Positions 10,990 to 20,521 of a DNA stretch of 64,000 bases are shown in pieces. The stretch comes from Symsagittifera roscoffensis (Eukaryota > Xenacoelomorpha > Acoela > Convolutidae), in NCBI RefSeq assembly GCF_963678635.1, contig NC_087062.1, forward strand, positions 63,273,253-63,337,252, read 5' to 3'. The number at the start of each line of letters is the position of its first letter. Position 1 is the first letter of the stretch. Below the pieces are notes generated by a model. It saw only the letters and a list, made by a program, of their open reading frames with translations. It was not told the DNA's origin and did no database searches. The translations under genes and the position numbers were made by a program.

Positions 10990-11835
10990 CAATTGCTATG
11001 TATCAATGACAAGTGCTTTATATTTCTCAAAATCAGAAGTTACACATAAATTTCTCAGAAGTTCCACATAAGTTTTAAAAGGCGATTCTTTAGTCCCAGA
11101 GGGTTCTGAAAATCCACTTGATTTGATACTTTGTTAATCAGTATACTGGTCCTGGTGAAGAAACTTTGTTGGCATATCTTCTTCGAAGGAAGTCTATGGT
11201 CAAATTTTAGTGACATTGTTGAAAGTTTATGTCGATGATGTGAAATATATTGCAAAAAATTGCTAATATCACAATCATAGTGGTTTTTTAGAAGTTTGGA
11301 AATGAGTATCAGCTCCTGCATTTCGATTAATAAGGATAAGTAGTTTGCGCTCTTGCAGATTTCGTTTGTAGTCACTTTGACCAGTAACCCATTTCAATAC
11401 CTCTTTTGTACGTTTTCCAGTGTTTTTAGATTGGTAATTTTTGTTGAATAACATTGACTGCCGTATATCAGCTTGGATAGAACCATCGATTTGTAAAGAT
11501 CCATTTTTGAAAAATTTGGAATATTCCTGCAACTTCTTTTTAACATAAACAAAACTTTCAATGCATTGGTTGAAGAATAATTACACTATTCATTCCATTT
11601 GAGGCCGTTACATATAAAATACCAAGATCTTTTTAGCAGTACGACTTTATTATCTCTTTTCAATTACAAAAAATGTTTTTTTCCGGCAAAATAATTGAAA
11701 TATTTTTGCATTTATCAATATTTAAAGGTAATCGGTGCTATTCTCTCCATTTGAAGACTCGAGATAAATCTATTTGAAACTCGAAATTCGAATAGTTTAT
11801 GGATATAAATTGGGCGTCATCTGCGATTACCTTTA
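10990..11835 (-). pseudogene. LINE reverse-transcriptase C-terminal part, left palindrome arm
   Basis: On the minus strand, from about 11835 down, the translation gives VIADDAQFISIN, the RT catalytic (F/Y)xDD box. LPLNIDKCK follows, then SKLIYGSQCYS and NVQKRY, and then a ~105-residue stretch ending in RLLKLMWNF (11055-11375). This order matches CR1/Jockey-type ORF2: catalytic box, LNxxKxK, LxYGSxxW/Y, and the late YDxDISNFxxxISHxRxxx block. A TGA follows KRY and small frameshifts occur upstream, so it is dead. Confidence 0.75.
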
Positions 11836-11839
11836 AATA

Positions 11840-12499
11840 TTGATAAATGCAAACATTTCAAGTATTTTGCCGGAAAAACATTTTTTGTAATTGAAAAGAG
11901 ATAATAAAGTCGTACTGCTAAAAAGATCTTGGTATTTTATATGTAACTGCCTCAAATGGAATGAATAGTGTAATTATTCTTCAACCAATGCATTGAAAGT
12001 TTTGTTTATGGTAAAAAGAAATTGCAGGAATATTCCAAATTTTTCAAAAATGGATCTTTACAAATCGATGGTTCTATCCAAGCTGATATACGGCAGTCAA
12101 TGTTATTCAACAAAAATTACCAATCTAAAAACACTGGAAAACGTACAAAAGAGGTATTGAAATAGGTTACTGGTCAAAGTGACTACAAACGAAATCTGCA
12201 AGAGCGCAAACTACTTATCCTTATTAATCGAAATGCAGGAGCTGATACTCATTTCCAAACTTCTAAAAAACCACAATGATTGTGATATTAGCAATTTTTT
12301 GCAATTTATTTCACATCATCGACATAAACTTTCAACAATGTCAATAAAATTTGACCATAGACTTCCTTCGAAGAAGATATGCCAACAAAGTTTCTTCACC
12401 AGGACCAGTATACTGATTAACAAAGTATCAAATCAAGTGGATTTTCAGAACCCTCTGGGACTAAAGAATCGCCTTTTAAAACTTATGTGGAATTTCTGA
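11840..12499 (+). pseudogene. LINE C-terminal part, right palindrome arm (inverted copy)
   Basis: Same coding content as the minus-strand copy at 10990-11735 but on the plus strand. LNIDKCK is near 11833, SKLIYGSQCY near 12075-12105, and the terminal ~105-residue block is 12179-12499. The TGA after KRY is shared, which shows the stop predates the inverted duplication. Upstream RT motifs are absent from this arm. Confidence 0.75.
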
Positions 12500-12929
12500 G
12501 AAATTTATGTGTAACTTCTGATTTTAAGAAATATAAAGCACTTGTCATTGATACATAGCAATTGTGACTCAAAATCAATCAGACCAACTTTTGGGACATA
12601 AATCCCTGGCTATTGTAGCCGAAAGCGTAATAATATATACTGTTCAATTCTGAGGCTTCAATGCGAAATAGTTGACAAGAAGACGGATTACTAGCGTTTT
12701 TCCTCAAACAATTACACAAATGACATCAATTTGACCTTACACGTGTTTACACAGATTGATCATGCTTTTAATGTTGTACACTAAAAAAAGTTAAGTTGTT
12801 AGAAAACGAATTTGGAGATAGTGAACACTCGATTATAGCATTTTTAACATATAACTCAATGTTCTAATTTTTAAATTCTGACTTTTGATGACCATTTTGG
12901 ATTAATTCTCACCGCTTACTTAAGTATCT

Positions 12930-14277
12930 TTTTTTCTGATGATTCTATTAGAGTTCTTATATACAATTGCGGGAATCCCGTCCGGGCTTTTGCCTTTTTG
13001 TCCAGTCCAAGCATATTGATCTGATAGTGATTTCCGATATGTCGAAATCAGTGATTTCAAGTAAATTAGCATAGTCATGGGTAGAGTAAATGTGTTACAA
13101 AAAAAATAAAAGAGAAAAACTGGAAAACAATTCAGCTTGCATAAAGGGGTCCTTTGCGTGTTTTGTTTTCAGATAAACAAAAGATGGTAACCTTTTATTA
13201 AAGGACCGAGAATATCTAAATAAATCATTGTAGATCTGTTATTAGCTAGGTTGCTTTCAAATTCGGTTGGGTCCCCCTGAATCATCTATAAACATTGGTT
13301 TTGTAGCAAAAATATTTTGTTAAAGTTAACACCTTGTTTAATTTGAGCGTTTTTAAGTTTTTGAGTATATTTGGTGTGACCGGTTCGATTCATGTTGCTA
13401 AAGACGACCGATGAGCTGCTCTACGCGTACCTGATTTACTAATAAAGTATTTCGAGTACCACGCATACCTTTGGTCTAGGAGAATATTGGAATTGCTCCA
13501 ACGAACACCTAAGATAGGCTTATCTATTACAAGCTCGTTTAACCGATTGTAATCTCCACTACAGCAGCTGAATTTTGTAATTCTTCTAATTGGTCTTGTA
13601 AAACTTGATGCATACCGATGCTATATACACAAATAACTCCTACATTAATTGACAAATGATTCCGATGCAAAATTTAGAAATAACTCCTATATAAATTGAC
13701 ATATGATTAAGTTTACCAGTTGTTTTTTATAAGATTGTTTTTCAATATATTTACTAATGAAAACTTTGTCTAGGGTACCGATTGCACACGTGTTAAAGTC
13801 AACTATTTGCTCCATGTCTTTTTCTATAATTAAATCTATGAAACTTTGCTGCGAGGCACCGTTTGATGAGTAGTCATCCCATTGCACCTTATCTCTATGT
13901 CATAAATAACAGGAGTGAGTCGTTCCTAAGTTTGGTAATAAGGACAATCGTCCAGAGGGTTATAAACTAAAATCAGTAATATTTTTTCCATTTATTAGAA
14001 ACAGATATCCTTCAATTGTACCAGGAATGCGTAGGATCGATAATTTTACGGTTAGGAACGTAGAAATGACTCCAATTAGAACACCCCCATATAAAGAAAA
14101 GTCAGGTGTGTGTCTTGCGGAACAGAAAAATCTGAAATTGGTAAGAAATAGTTTTTCGTCTTCAAAATTATCTGTCAGCAATGTTTCGACAAAGAAGAAA
14201 TCGAAACCAAATGTATTGACGAAGTTGGCTAATTTTTTCCTTTTATCGAGATTGATCATGCTTTTAATGTTGAACAA
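12930..14277 (-). pseudogene. LINE endonuclease-to-RT segment, tandem copy 1
   Basis: The minus-strand translation of 13960-14277 starts FNIKSMINLDKRKKL. It has FFVETLLTD, the ETWLTD box of APE-type endonucleases, and GGVLIGV. The block at 13687-13887 starts MQWDDYSSNG and contains FIDLIIEKDMEQIVDFNT, the usual IxWxxxxS...FxDxxxexxLxQxV region. The linker and RT-start block follow towards 12930. Stops between blocks make it a pseudogene. Confidence 0.65.
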
Positions 14278-14429
14278 TAAAAAAGTTAAGTTGTTAGAAA
14301 ACGAATTTGGAGATAGTGAACACTCGATTATAGCATTTTTTACATATAACTCAATGTTCTTATTTTTAAATTCTGACTTTTGATGACCATTTTGGAGTAA
14401 TTCTCACCGCTTACTTAAGTATCTTTTTT

Positions 14430-15780
14430 TCTGATGATTCTATTAGAGTTCTTATATACAATTGCAGGAGTCCCGTCCGGGCTTTTGCCTTTTTGTCCAG
14501 TCCAAGCATATTGATTCAATAGTGAGTTCCGATATATCGAAATCATTGATTTCCAGTAAGTTAGAATAGTCAGTGGGTAGAGTAAATGTTTAACAAAAAA
14601 TATAAAAGAGAAAAATTGGAAAAAATTTCAGCTTGCATAAAGGGGTCCTTTGCGTGTTTTGTTTTCAGATAAACAAAAGATGGTAACCTTTTATTAAAGG
14701 ACCGAGAATATCTAAATAAACCATTGTAGATCTTTTATTAGCTAGGTTGCTTTCAAATTCGGTTGGGTCCCCCTCAATCATCTTTAAACATTGGTTTTGC
14801 AGCGAAAATATTTTGTTAAAGTTAACACCTCGTTTAATTTGGGCGTTTTGAAGTTTTTGTGTATATTTGATGTAGCAGGTTCGATTCATGGTGCTAAAGA
14901 CGACGGATGAGGTGCTCTACGCGTTACTGATTGACTAACAAACTATTTCGAGTACCCATGCATACCTTTGGTCCAAGAGAATATTGGAATTGCTCCAACA
15001 AATACCTTGGAAAGGCTTATCTATTACAAGCTCGTTTAACCGATTGTAATCCCCACCACAGCAGCTGAATTTTGTAATTCTTCTACTTGGTCTTGTAAAA
15101 CTTGATGTATAGCGATGCTATATATACAAATAACTCCTTAACGAATTGACATATGATTCTGATGCTAAATTTACAAATAACTCCTATATGAATTGACGTA
15201 TGATTAAGTTTACCAGTTGTTTTTTTAAGCTTGTTTTTCAATATATTTACTAATGAAAACATTGTCTAGGGTACCGATTGCACACGTGTTAAAGTCAACT
15301 ATTTGTTCCATGTCTTTTTCTATAATCAAACCTATGAAACTTTGCTGCGAGGCACCGTTTGACGAGTAGTCATCCCGTTGCACCTTATCCCTATGTCATG
15401 AATAACAGGAGTGAGTCGTTCCTAAGTTTGGTAATAAGGACAATCGTCCGGAGAATTATAAACTAAAATCAGTAATATTTTTTCTATTTATTAGAAACAG
15501 ATATCCTTCAATTGTACCAGGAATGCGTAGGATCGATAATTTTGCGTTTAGGAACTTAGACTTGACTCCAATTAGAACTCCCCTATATAAAGAAAAGTCA
15601 CGTGTGGTTCTTGCGGAACAGAAAAATCTGAAATTGGTGAGAAATAGTTTACAGAAAAATCTGAAATTGGTGAGAAATAGTTTTTCGTCTTCAAAATTAT
15701 CTGTCAGCAATGTTGCCACAAAAAAGAAGAAATCGAAACCAAATGTATTGACGAAGTTGGCTAATTTTTCCTTTCATCGA
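14430..15780 (-). pseudogene. LINE endonuclease-to-RT segment, tandem copy 2
   Basis: Same order as copy 1. The endonuclease start at 15456-15719 carries a small internal duplication (KLFLTNFRFFC twice), caused by a 33-bp direct repeat near 15617-15682. The WDDYSSNG block is near 15190-15400 and the linker block at 14665-14889 (NLANKRSTMVYLD). Decayed. Confidence 0.6.
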
Positions 15781-15942
15781 GATTGATCATGCTTTTAATG
15801 TTGTACACTAAAAAAAGTTAAGTTGTTAGAAAACGAATTTGGAGATAGTGAACACTCGATTATAGCATTTTTTACATATAACTCAATGTTCTTATTTTTA
15901 AATTCTGACTTTTGATGACCATTTTGGAGTAATTCTCACCGC

Positions 15943-17070
15943 TTACTTAAGTATCTTTTTTTCTGATGATTCTATTAGAGTTCTTATATATAATTGCGGG
16001 AATCCCGTCCGGGATTTTGCCTTTTTTGTCCAGTCCAAGCATATTGATCTGATAGTGAGTTCCGATATGTCGAAATCAGTGATTTCCAGTAAATTAGGAT
16101 AGTCATGGGTAGAGTAAATGTGTAACAAAAAATATAAGAGAAAAACTGGAAAACAATTCAGCTTGCATAAAGGGGTCCTTTGCGTGTTTTGTTTTCAGAT
16201 AAACAAAAGATGGTAACCTTTTATTAAAGGACCGAGAATATCTAAATAAATCATTGTAGATCTGTTATTAGCTAGGTTGCTTTCAAATTCGGTTGGGTCC
16301 CCCTCAATCATCTTTAAACATTGGTTTTGCAGTGAAAATATTTTGTTAAAGTTAACACCTTGTTTAATTTGGGCGTTTTGAAGTTTTTGAGTATATTTGA
16401 TGTGGCAGGTTCGATTCAGGGTGCTAAAGACGACCGATGAGCTGCACTACGCGTTACTGATTTACTAATAAACTATTTCGAGTATCCATGCATACCTTTG
16501 GTCTAAGAGAATATTGGAATTGCTCCAACAAATACCTTGGATCGGCTCATCTATTACAAGCTCGTTTAACCGATTGTAATCTCCACTACAGCAGCTGAAT
16601 TTTGTAATTCTTCTATTTGTCTTGTAAAACTTGATGCATACCGATGCTATATATACAAATAACTCCTACATGAATTGACATATCATTCCGATGCAAAATT
16701 TACAAATAACTCCTATATGAATTGACATATGATTAAGTTTACCAGTTGTTTTTTATAAGATTGTTTTTCAATATATTTACTAATGAAAACATTGTCTAGG
16801 GTACCGATTGCACACGTGTTAAAGTCAACTATTTGTTCCATGTCTTTTTCTATAATCAAATCTATGAAACTTTGCTGCGAGGCACCGTTTGATGAGTAGT
16901 CATCCCATTGCACCTTATCCCTATGTCATAAATAACAGGAGTGAGTCGTTTCTAAGTTTGATAATAAGGACAATCGTCCGGAGGGTTATAAACTTAAATC
17001 AGTAATATTTTTTCCATTTATTAGAAACAGATATCTTTCAATTGTACCAGGAATGCGTAGGATCGATAAC
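15943..17070 (-). pseudogene. LINE endonuclease-to-RT segment, tandem copy 3 (5'-truncated)
   Basis: The MQWDDYSSNG block is at 16713-16913 and the linker lies near 16200-16450. The RT-start block at 15943-16128 has IYSTHDYPNLLEITDFDISE, like the pre-RT region of CR1/Jockey ORF2. The endonuclease N-terminus is cut: only ~90 bases of it remain next to 17070, where the sequence switches to the ORF1 end. Confidence 0.6.
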
Positions 17071-17381
17071 TTTGAGGGGCACCTGATAATATTTTTTGAA
17101 TTGTCCGTTCATTTGGTACCTTTACAAGTAATTTACGCGGTCTGTTTAAACTCGGTTTCCACTTTCTCAAACGGAATCAAATGAATAGTGACAATCAAAG
17201 TCTCTTCTGCACCTAAATGACACAACAACTCGTTTATCTTTTTCGATTCATATTCAATAATGTTTGCGGGCAAAGGTTTTTCTTTCAAGTCATATTCTTT
17301 ATCCCGGAGACCCTTTTTTTCACTAGAATGAAGCGCCATGTCATTCTTTTTAATTATGTTAGAAGTTTTAATGGATGTATG

Positions 17382-18147
17382 CAAGGCTGTTCAAAAATTA
17401 ATGGGAGGAAAAATTAACGGCCATTAATGGATGGCCATTAATGGATTTTTTTATAATCAAAATGGCATTAATGGATTTTTGATTCGAAAAATTAAAGGCC
17501 ATTTCCGTTATTTCAGAGAAAGATGTTTTGTGCGGTGGAAAGTGGAACTCCAAACAAAGTGTAAACAAAGTGAGCAAACAAAGGAGCAAACAAAGTGAGC
17601 TGAGCAGCTGACGGCAGATTGTTTTACAACGCGGTTCCAGCAAATCATGCCGCCCAATTCCGCTTCAGCAAGCGAATCGTTAACCAATATTTTGTTGTCT
17701 CGTTGCTCAATGCTCGGGAAAACCAGAAAGTGTTGGAAGTTCACGAAAACTTGAGAATTCTCGATTCAGTAACTTTAACTCTACAGCGGGAATCTATCGA
17801 CTTATCATCGACCAGACTTCGCGAAAGACAACTGCGACGGAGTACATGAGTTGAAAGTTTTTGGAGCCAACCTCGAATTTTATTGAAAGATTTTTCAGCG
17901 CAGCTGAGTATTCTCTGGGTGACCTGCGGCAGTCAATAACCCCTTTACATCTCGAAGAACAGCTCTTTTTTAAAGCCAATGCACGAATGTGGAAAGTTGA
18001 AACCGTCAATGACGCTCTTCAAGAAGAAAACTGAGAAAAATTTGAACTGAACGCCATTAATGTATTTTTAATTTTCTCCATTTCCGTTAATTGATTTTTC
18101 GCTGAAATTTAATTTTTCAATTGAAAATTAATTTTTGAGCAGCCTTG
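17382..18147 (+). mobile_element. hAT-family DNA transposon remnant with 8-bp TSD
   Basis: The ends are CAAGGCTGTTCAAAAATTAA on the left and its near-complement ending CAGCCTTG on the right. The perfect 8-bp target duplication GATGTATG lies at 17374-17381 and 18148-18155. An 8-bp TSD with CA(A/G)GG-type ends is diagnostic of hAT elements. At 766 bp it is internally deleted and non-autonomous. The inner ends carry further ATTAATGG-rich sub-terminal repeats, a usual transposase-binding arrangement. It inserted into LINE ORF1, so it is younger than the LINE. Confidence 0.92.
17864..18034 (+). pseudogene. hAT transposase C-terminal (dimerisation) remnant
   Basis: In-frame plus-strand sequence from about 17876 to the TGA at 18032-18034 encodes IERFFSAAEYSLGDLRQS, then LHLEEQLFFKANARMW. 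This is the hATC dimerisation block (ERxFSxAxxxxxxxRxxLxxxxLexLlflxxN..lW). The rest of the transposase, including the DDE core, is missing, so mobilisation would need another copy. Confidence 0.75.
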
Positions 18148-18479
18148 GATGTATGTAAGCTAACTTAGCTTGAGTTTCGACTATGGCTACTTTTATTTCT
18201 TTTAAAGCAACAGATGTCTGAGGGTGTATCATCTCGACTGATCAACTTTTTCATCGAAGAATGACGTTTTTTACACAACCAAAAACAACCTTCCAAGCTC
18301 ATGTAAGACCGTTTTTCTTTGGGAAATTTAGTACATCTTGAGTGGACCCAAGAACAATACTTATCACATCGGATTGATTGATCAGAATCGGCAACCAGAT
18401 TCGTGCAATGAGGACACAATGCATCATTATCTGAACAACTGTTTAGTCGCCGTGTACTGACCATCATTCAATTATCTAT

Positions 18480-19074
18480 TTAATAAGTTTACTGGTCCTG
18501 GTGAATATGACGAATCAACAAGCGTTTTCGCCATCTCGATAAGTTAATTTTGTCATACTCTTATTTAGCTCGAGACATGTAAATTAATTCCGCTGTTAAT
18601 TTGTTAAGTGATATTTTCCAGTGTAATGCGTTCCATCATTGTAAATTAGGTGAAGTTGCTTATTTTAGTATCTTTAGAAATGAAGCTTAACTGCCAGCAG
18701 ACTTTGAAAACCAAAGGTTAGACAGATTCAATTTGAAATAAGGATAGCCGGTTACTGTGCAAGTAGCACAGAATGGTCCGACCAGTCTTATAAAACAAAC
18801 ACATTTTTTTTCAAAATGGTGTCGTTTTTTTGCATGTTGTGATATAAAGATCTGAACGAAAAAGTAGAATTTATGCATAATTGAGAATCATAGTAAAATA
18901 GGTCAATTGGAAAACAGTTTTTGAAGTAAAATTACTAGGAAAAACGAAAAAAAAAATTCAAATTTTTGATTCCTAAAATTGCGATAAAAAACTCCAAAAA
19001 CTACCTTTACTTGAGTAAAACTAAGTTTTTATGGCTTAAATTAAGCTAGAATAAGCTTTTGCAATTAATAACTG
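18480..19074. repeat. AT-rich stretch with one copy of a ~135-bp direct repeat
   Basis: Positions 18750-18880 contain GCCGGTTACTGTGCAAGTAG, CCGACCAGTCTTATAAAA, GCATGTTGTG and GAACGAAAAAGTA in order. The same series occurs at 19683-19835 in the same orientation. Otherwise no gene or RNA is seen. Confidence 0.6.
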
Positions 19075-19299
19075 CCTTACTAATTAGCTCGAAAATAGAA
19101 TCAAATCAAAAACTTACACCGGTTTTTCTCGACACACATTTTTTGAAATTTTGTAATGTCGTTCAAATCACGATTGAAAGGGCTTTACAATGATATATCA
19201 CTCAACCCTGTCCGATGATTTTTTGCGATAGCTGATTTTGCTAAAAAAAAACTAAAACACCCGAATCCAAAGTTCCTACCCATTTTCAATGGTCGGAAC
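19075..19299 (-). repeat. Right arm of the ~230-bp inverted repeat pair
   Basis: Ends ...CCATTTTCAATGGTCGGAAC at 19299 and contains CCGGTTTTTCTCGACAC, AATGTCGTTC and CTGTCCGATGATT. It is the inverted partner of 10125-10362. The two arms are 9.2 kb apart end to end and lie inside the 10076-19460 intron. Confidence 0.6.
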
Positions 19300-19460
19300 A
19301 ATAAAAGTTTTTGAAATATTTAAGAAAGGATTCCAAACGATTTGTCTGGCTATAATAATCAGGTAGAAAGCTCAAAAAGGGCAATCAATTTGATTTCAAT
19401 TTAGCACATTAACATCATTGACCACCATTTCAGAGGTTTAGGAGAAAGAAATCGACTTGC

Positions 19461-19531
19461 CTGTTGAATCACTCAGAAACTTCAGAATTTCGTCTGCCTC
19501 TTTCTTTCGATTTTCTAGACTCAAATTTGCC
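19461..19531 (-). CDS. Small exon of the host gene (71 bp)
   Basis: The acceptor TTTGCTTTAG ends at 19532 and the donor is CAG|GCAAGT at 19460, a GC-AG type intron. It encodes ANLSLENRKKEADEILKFLS plus a few residues. The incoming phase (one base) completes the AG left by exon 19599-19653. The outgoing phase 1 is completed exactly by the two bases AC that open the zinc-finger exon at 10075. The intron between would be 9,385 bp and contains the transposon cluster. The phase agreement on both sides is my main evidence that it is real. No domain is recognised. Confidence 0.6.
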
Positions 19532-19598
19532 CTAAAGCAAATGAATGTTCCGTCAAAACTATAATAGTGGGAATACACAAGCTATTCAGGAAACCCAC

Positions 19599-19653
19599 CT
19601 GGCAATTCTTGGACTAGGAATATTGTGATTCATAAGCAACATGAAACAAATGT
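19599..19653 (-). CDS. Small exon of the host gene (55 bp)
   Basis: The acceptor CACTTTTCAG ends at 19654 and the donor is CAG|GTGGGT at 19598. It encodes ICFMLLMNHNIPSPRIA with split codons at both ends. The phase-2 junction to the next exon across a 67-bp intron gives an uninterrupted reading frame. Upstream exons are not found; a direct repeat (19683-19835) and then the giant LTR element begin just beyond, so the 5' part of the gene lies outside or beyond E1. A faint likeness to the end of a RING finger followed by a helix is too weak to use. Confidence 0.55.
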
Positions 19654-19682
19654 CTGAAAAGTGAAAAATGAGTCTTCAAGCA

Positions 19683-19835
19683 TACCGGTTACTGCGCAAG
19701 TAGCACAGAATGTTCCGACCAGTCTTATAAAAAAAAGAACACAAAACGTTTTTTTCTTCACATTGTGCTCTTTTTTTTCTGCATGTTGTGGTAAAAAGAT
19801 CGGAACGAAAAAGTAAATTTATGCATACCGTTAGC
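19683..19835. repeat. Second copy of the ~135-bp direct repeat
   Basis: Matches 18750-18880 in the same orientation; the landmarks are GTAGCACAGAATG, CCGACCAGTCTTATAAAA and GCATGTTGTGGTAAAAAGAT. Positions 19836-20102 show nothing recognisable. Confidence 0.65.
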
Positions 19836-20102
19836 TCGTCAGAGCAAACTTTGCTTCGCAATAGTACTCGTGCAAGTGTCTTTCACGGCAATGTTCTATT
19901 AAAAATAACCAGTCGCTACTGGTTGTCCCTTGCTTGCCCTAGGAAACTACTTGACTAAGTCTTACTAGTCTTTCATCCCTGTATCAACTTTGTTTTGTTG
20001 GTCGGCAACAAAATGGCACCCAAGTTAACAAACTTGTGAACAAATGGCACTGTCGATATCATTCAATTGAATAATTTGATATAAGAAATTTAAAATGTTA
20101 TT

Positions 20103-20345
20103 TCAAACGTTTTCGCACATTTTGTGCATGATCAGGATTAACTGTTAGACTTATGTTCATCGCGTGGGTTGATTCTCGGCCTCTCCTTCCAAATATGCAA
20201 AGTCTCTAGTGTGAGTAGCTTCTGAGTGTTGGCTGTTTTGTCTATAATCTCTGACTTCAGCTCAGCAGTACCGCCTACCTCCTTATTACATTCTAACAAG
20301 TGCTGCCCTACTGGGGGGTGTCCTTTTTAGTGTTCATCGACCCTC
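20103..20345 (+). repeat. Fragment of the E3-type LTR
   Basis: GTTCATCGCGTGGGTTGATT to GTGTTCATCGACCCT matches 55916-56110 and 58430-58618 closely, so it is an LTR-internal fragment of the E3 family. It is preceded by ACGTTTTCGC...ATTTTGTGCAT, which also precedes the LTR copy at 55873 (at 55596-55625). The same two-part sequence thus flanks both outer sides of the E1/E2 block. From 20346 to 20521 no gene is recognised. Confidence 0.7.
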
Positions 20346-20521
20346 GTGGCTAAATTTGGGACTGTATGGCGGACATTGATGGAGTTACGTCCAATACATG
20401 TAAGCTTATACACCACTTTGGATCTCAGTTCACGAGCAAAGGAAGTTTCGAGGGAGGGCAAGCATGTTTTCAATTTTCTTGTTGTAAAATTTATTTGTGC
20501 CCTGAATATTTGTCGAATCTT

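Larger units (their letters stand above)
10934..12625. repeat. Large palindrome, ~790-bp arms and ~90-bp spacer
   Basis: Positions 10934-11735 and 11826-12625 are near-perfect reverse complements. Both outer ends carry CAGGGATTTATG or its complement, and both arms hold the same LINE C-terminal coding sequence. A few substitutions separate the arms. The spacer still carries RT sequence belonging to the left arm. The structure would fold into a long hairpin in RNA or single-stranded DNA. Confidence 0.9.
12757..17075 (-). repeat. Three tandem ~1.5-kb copies of a LINE endonuclease-RT segment
   Basis: GATTGATCATGCTTTTAATG marks copies starting at 12757, 14251 and 15779, so the unit is 1,494 and 1,528 bp; the third copy ends near 17075. 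Each unit, read on the minus strand, holds an endonuclease N-terminus, the later endonuclease block, the endonuclease-RT linker and the start of the RT. Repeated landmarks in every unit include ATCCCGTCCGGG-like and CACACGTGTTAAAGTC strings. Tandem triplication inside a LINE is unusual and probably arose by unequal exchange after insertion. Confidence 0.9.
17133..18467 (-). pseudogene. LINE ORF1 with PHD-type finger, split by a hAT insertion
   Basis: The minus-strand ORF starting at 18467 encodes a cysteine-rich finger. CPHCTNLV, a later CDKYCSWVHSRC and a WLCKK end give the C-x2-C...C-x3-4-C-x4-H-x2-C spacing of the PHD-like finger found in many CR1/Jockey ORF1 proteins. After a frameshift, coding continues through IKVAIVETQAKLAYI to 18156. 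The hAT element interrupts at 17382-18147. The ORF then resumes at 17373 and continues to a stop at 17133 (KKINELLCHLGAEE region). ORF1 proteins bind RNA and chaperone LINE reverse transcription. Truncation and frameshifts make this copy inactive. Confidence 0.6.

Noticed and set aside
19599-19653. RING-finger end, making the host gene a BRCA1 orthologue
   Set aside because: The CPxC pair and upstream zinc ligands are missing and no upstream exon was found; the likeness rests on a few hydrophobic positions.
20346-20520. Short plus-strand frames just left of E1
   Set aside because: No similarity, no splice or start support; they run directly into the LTR edge.
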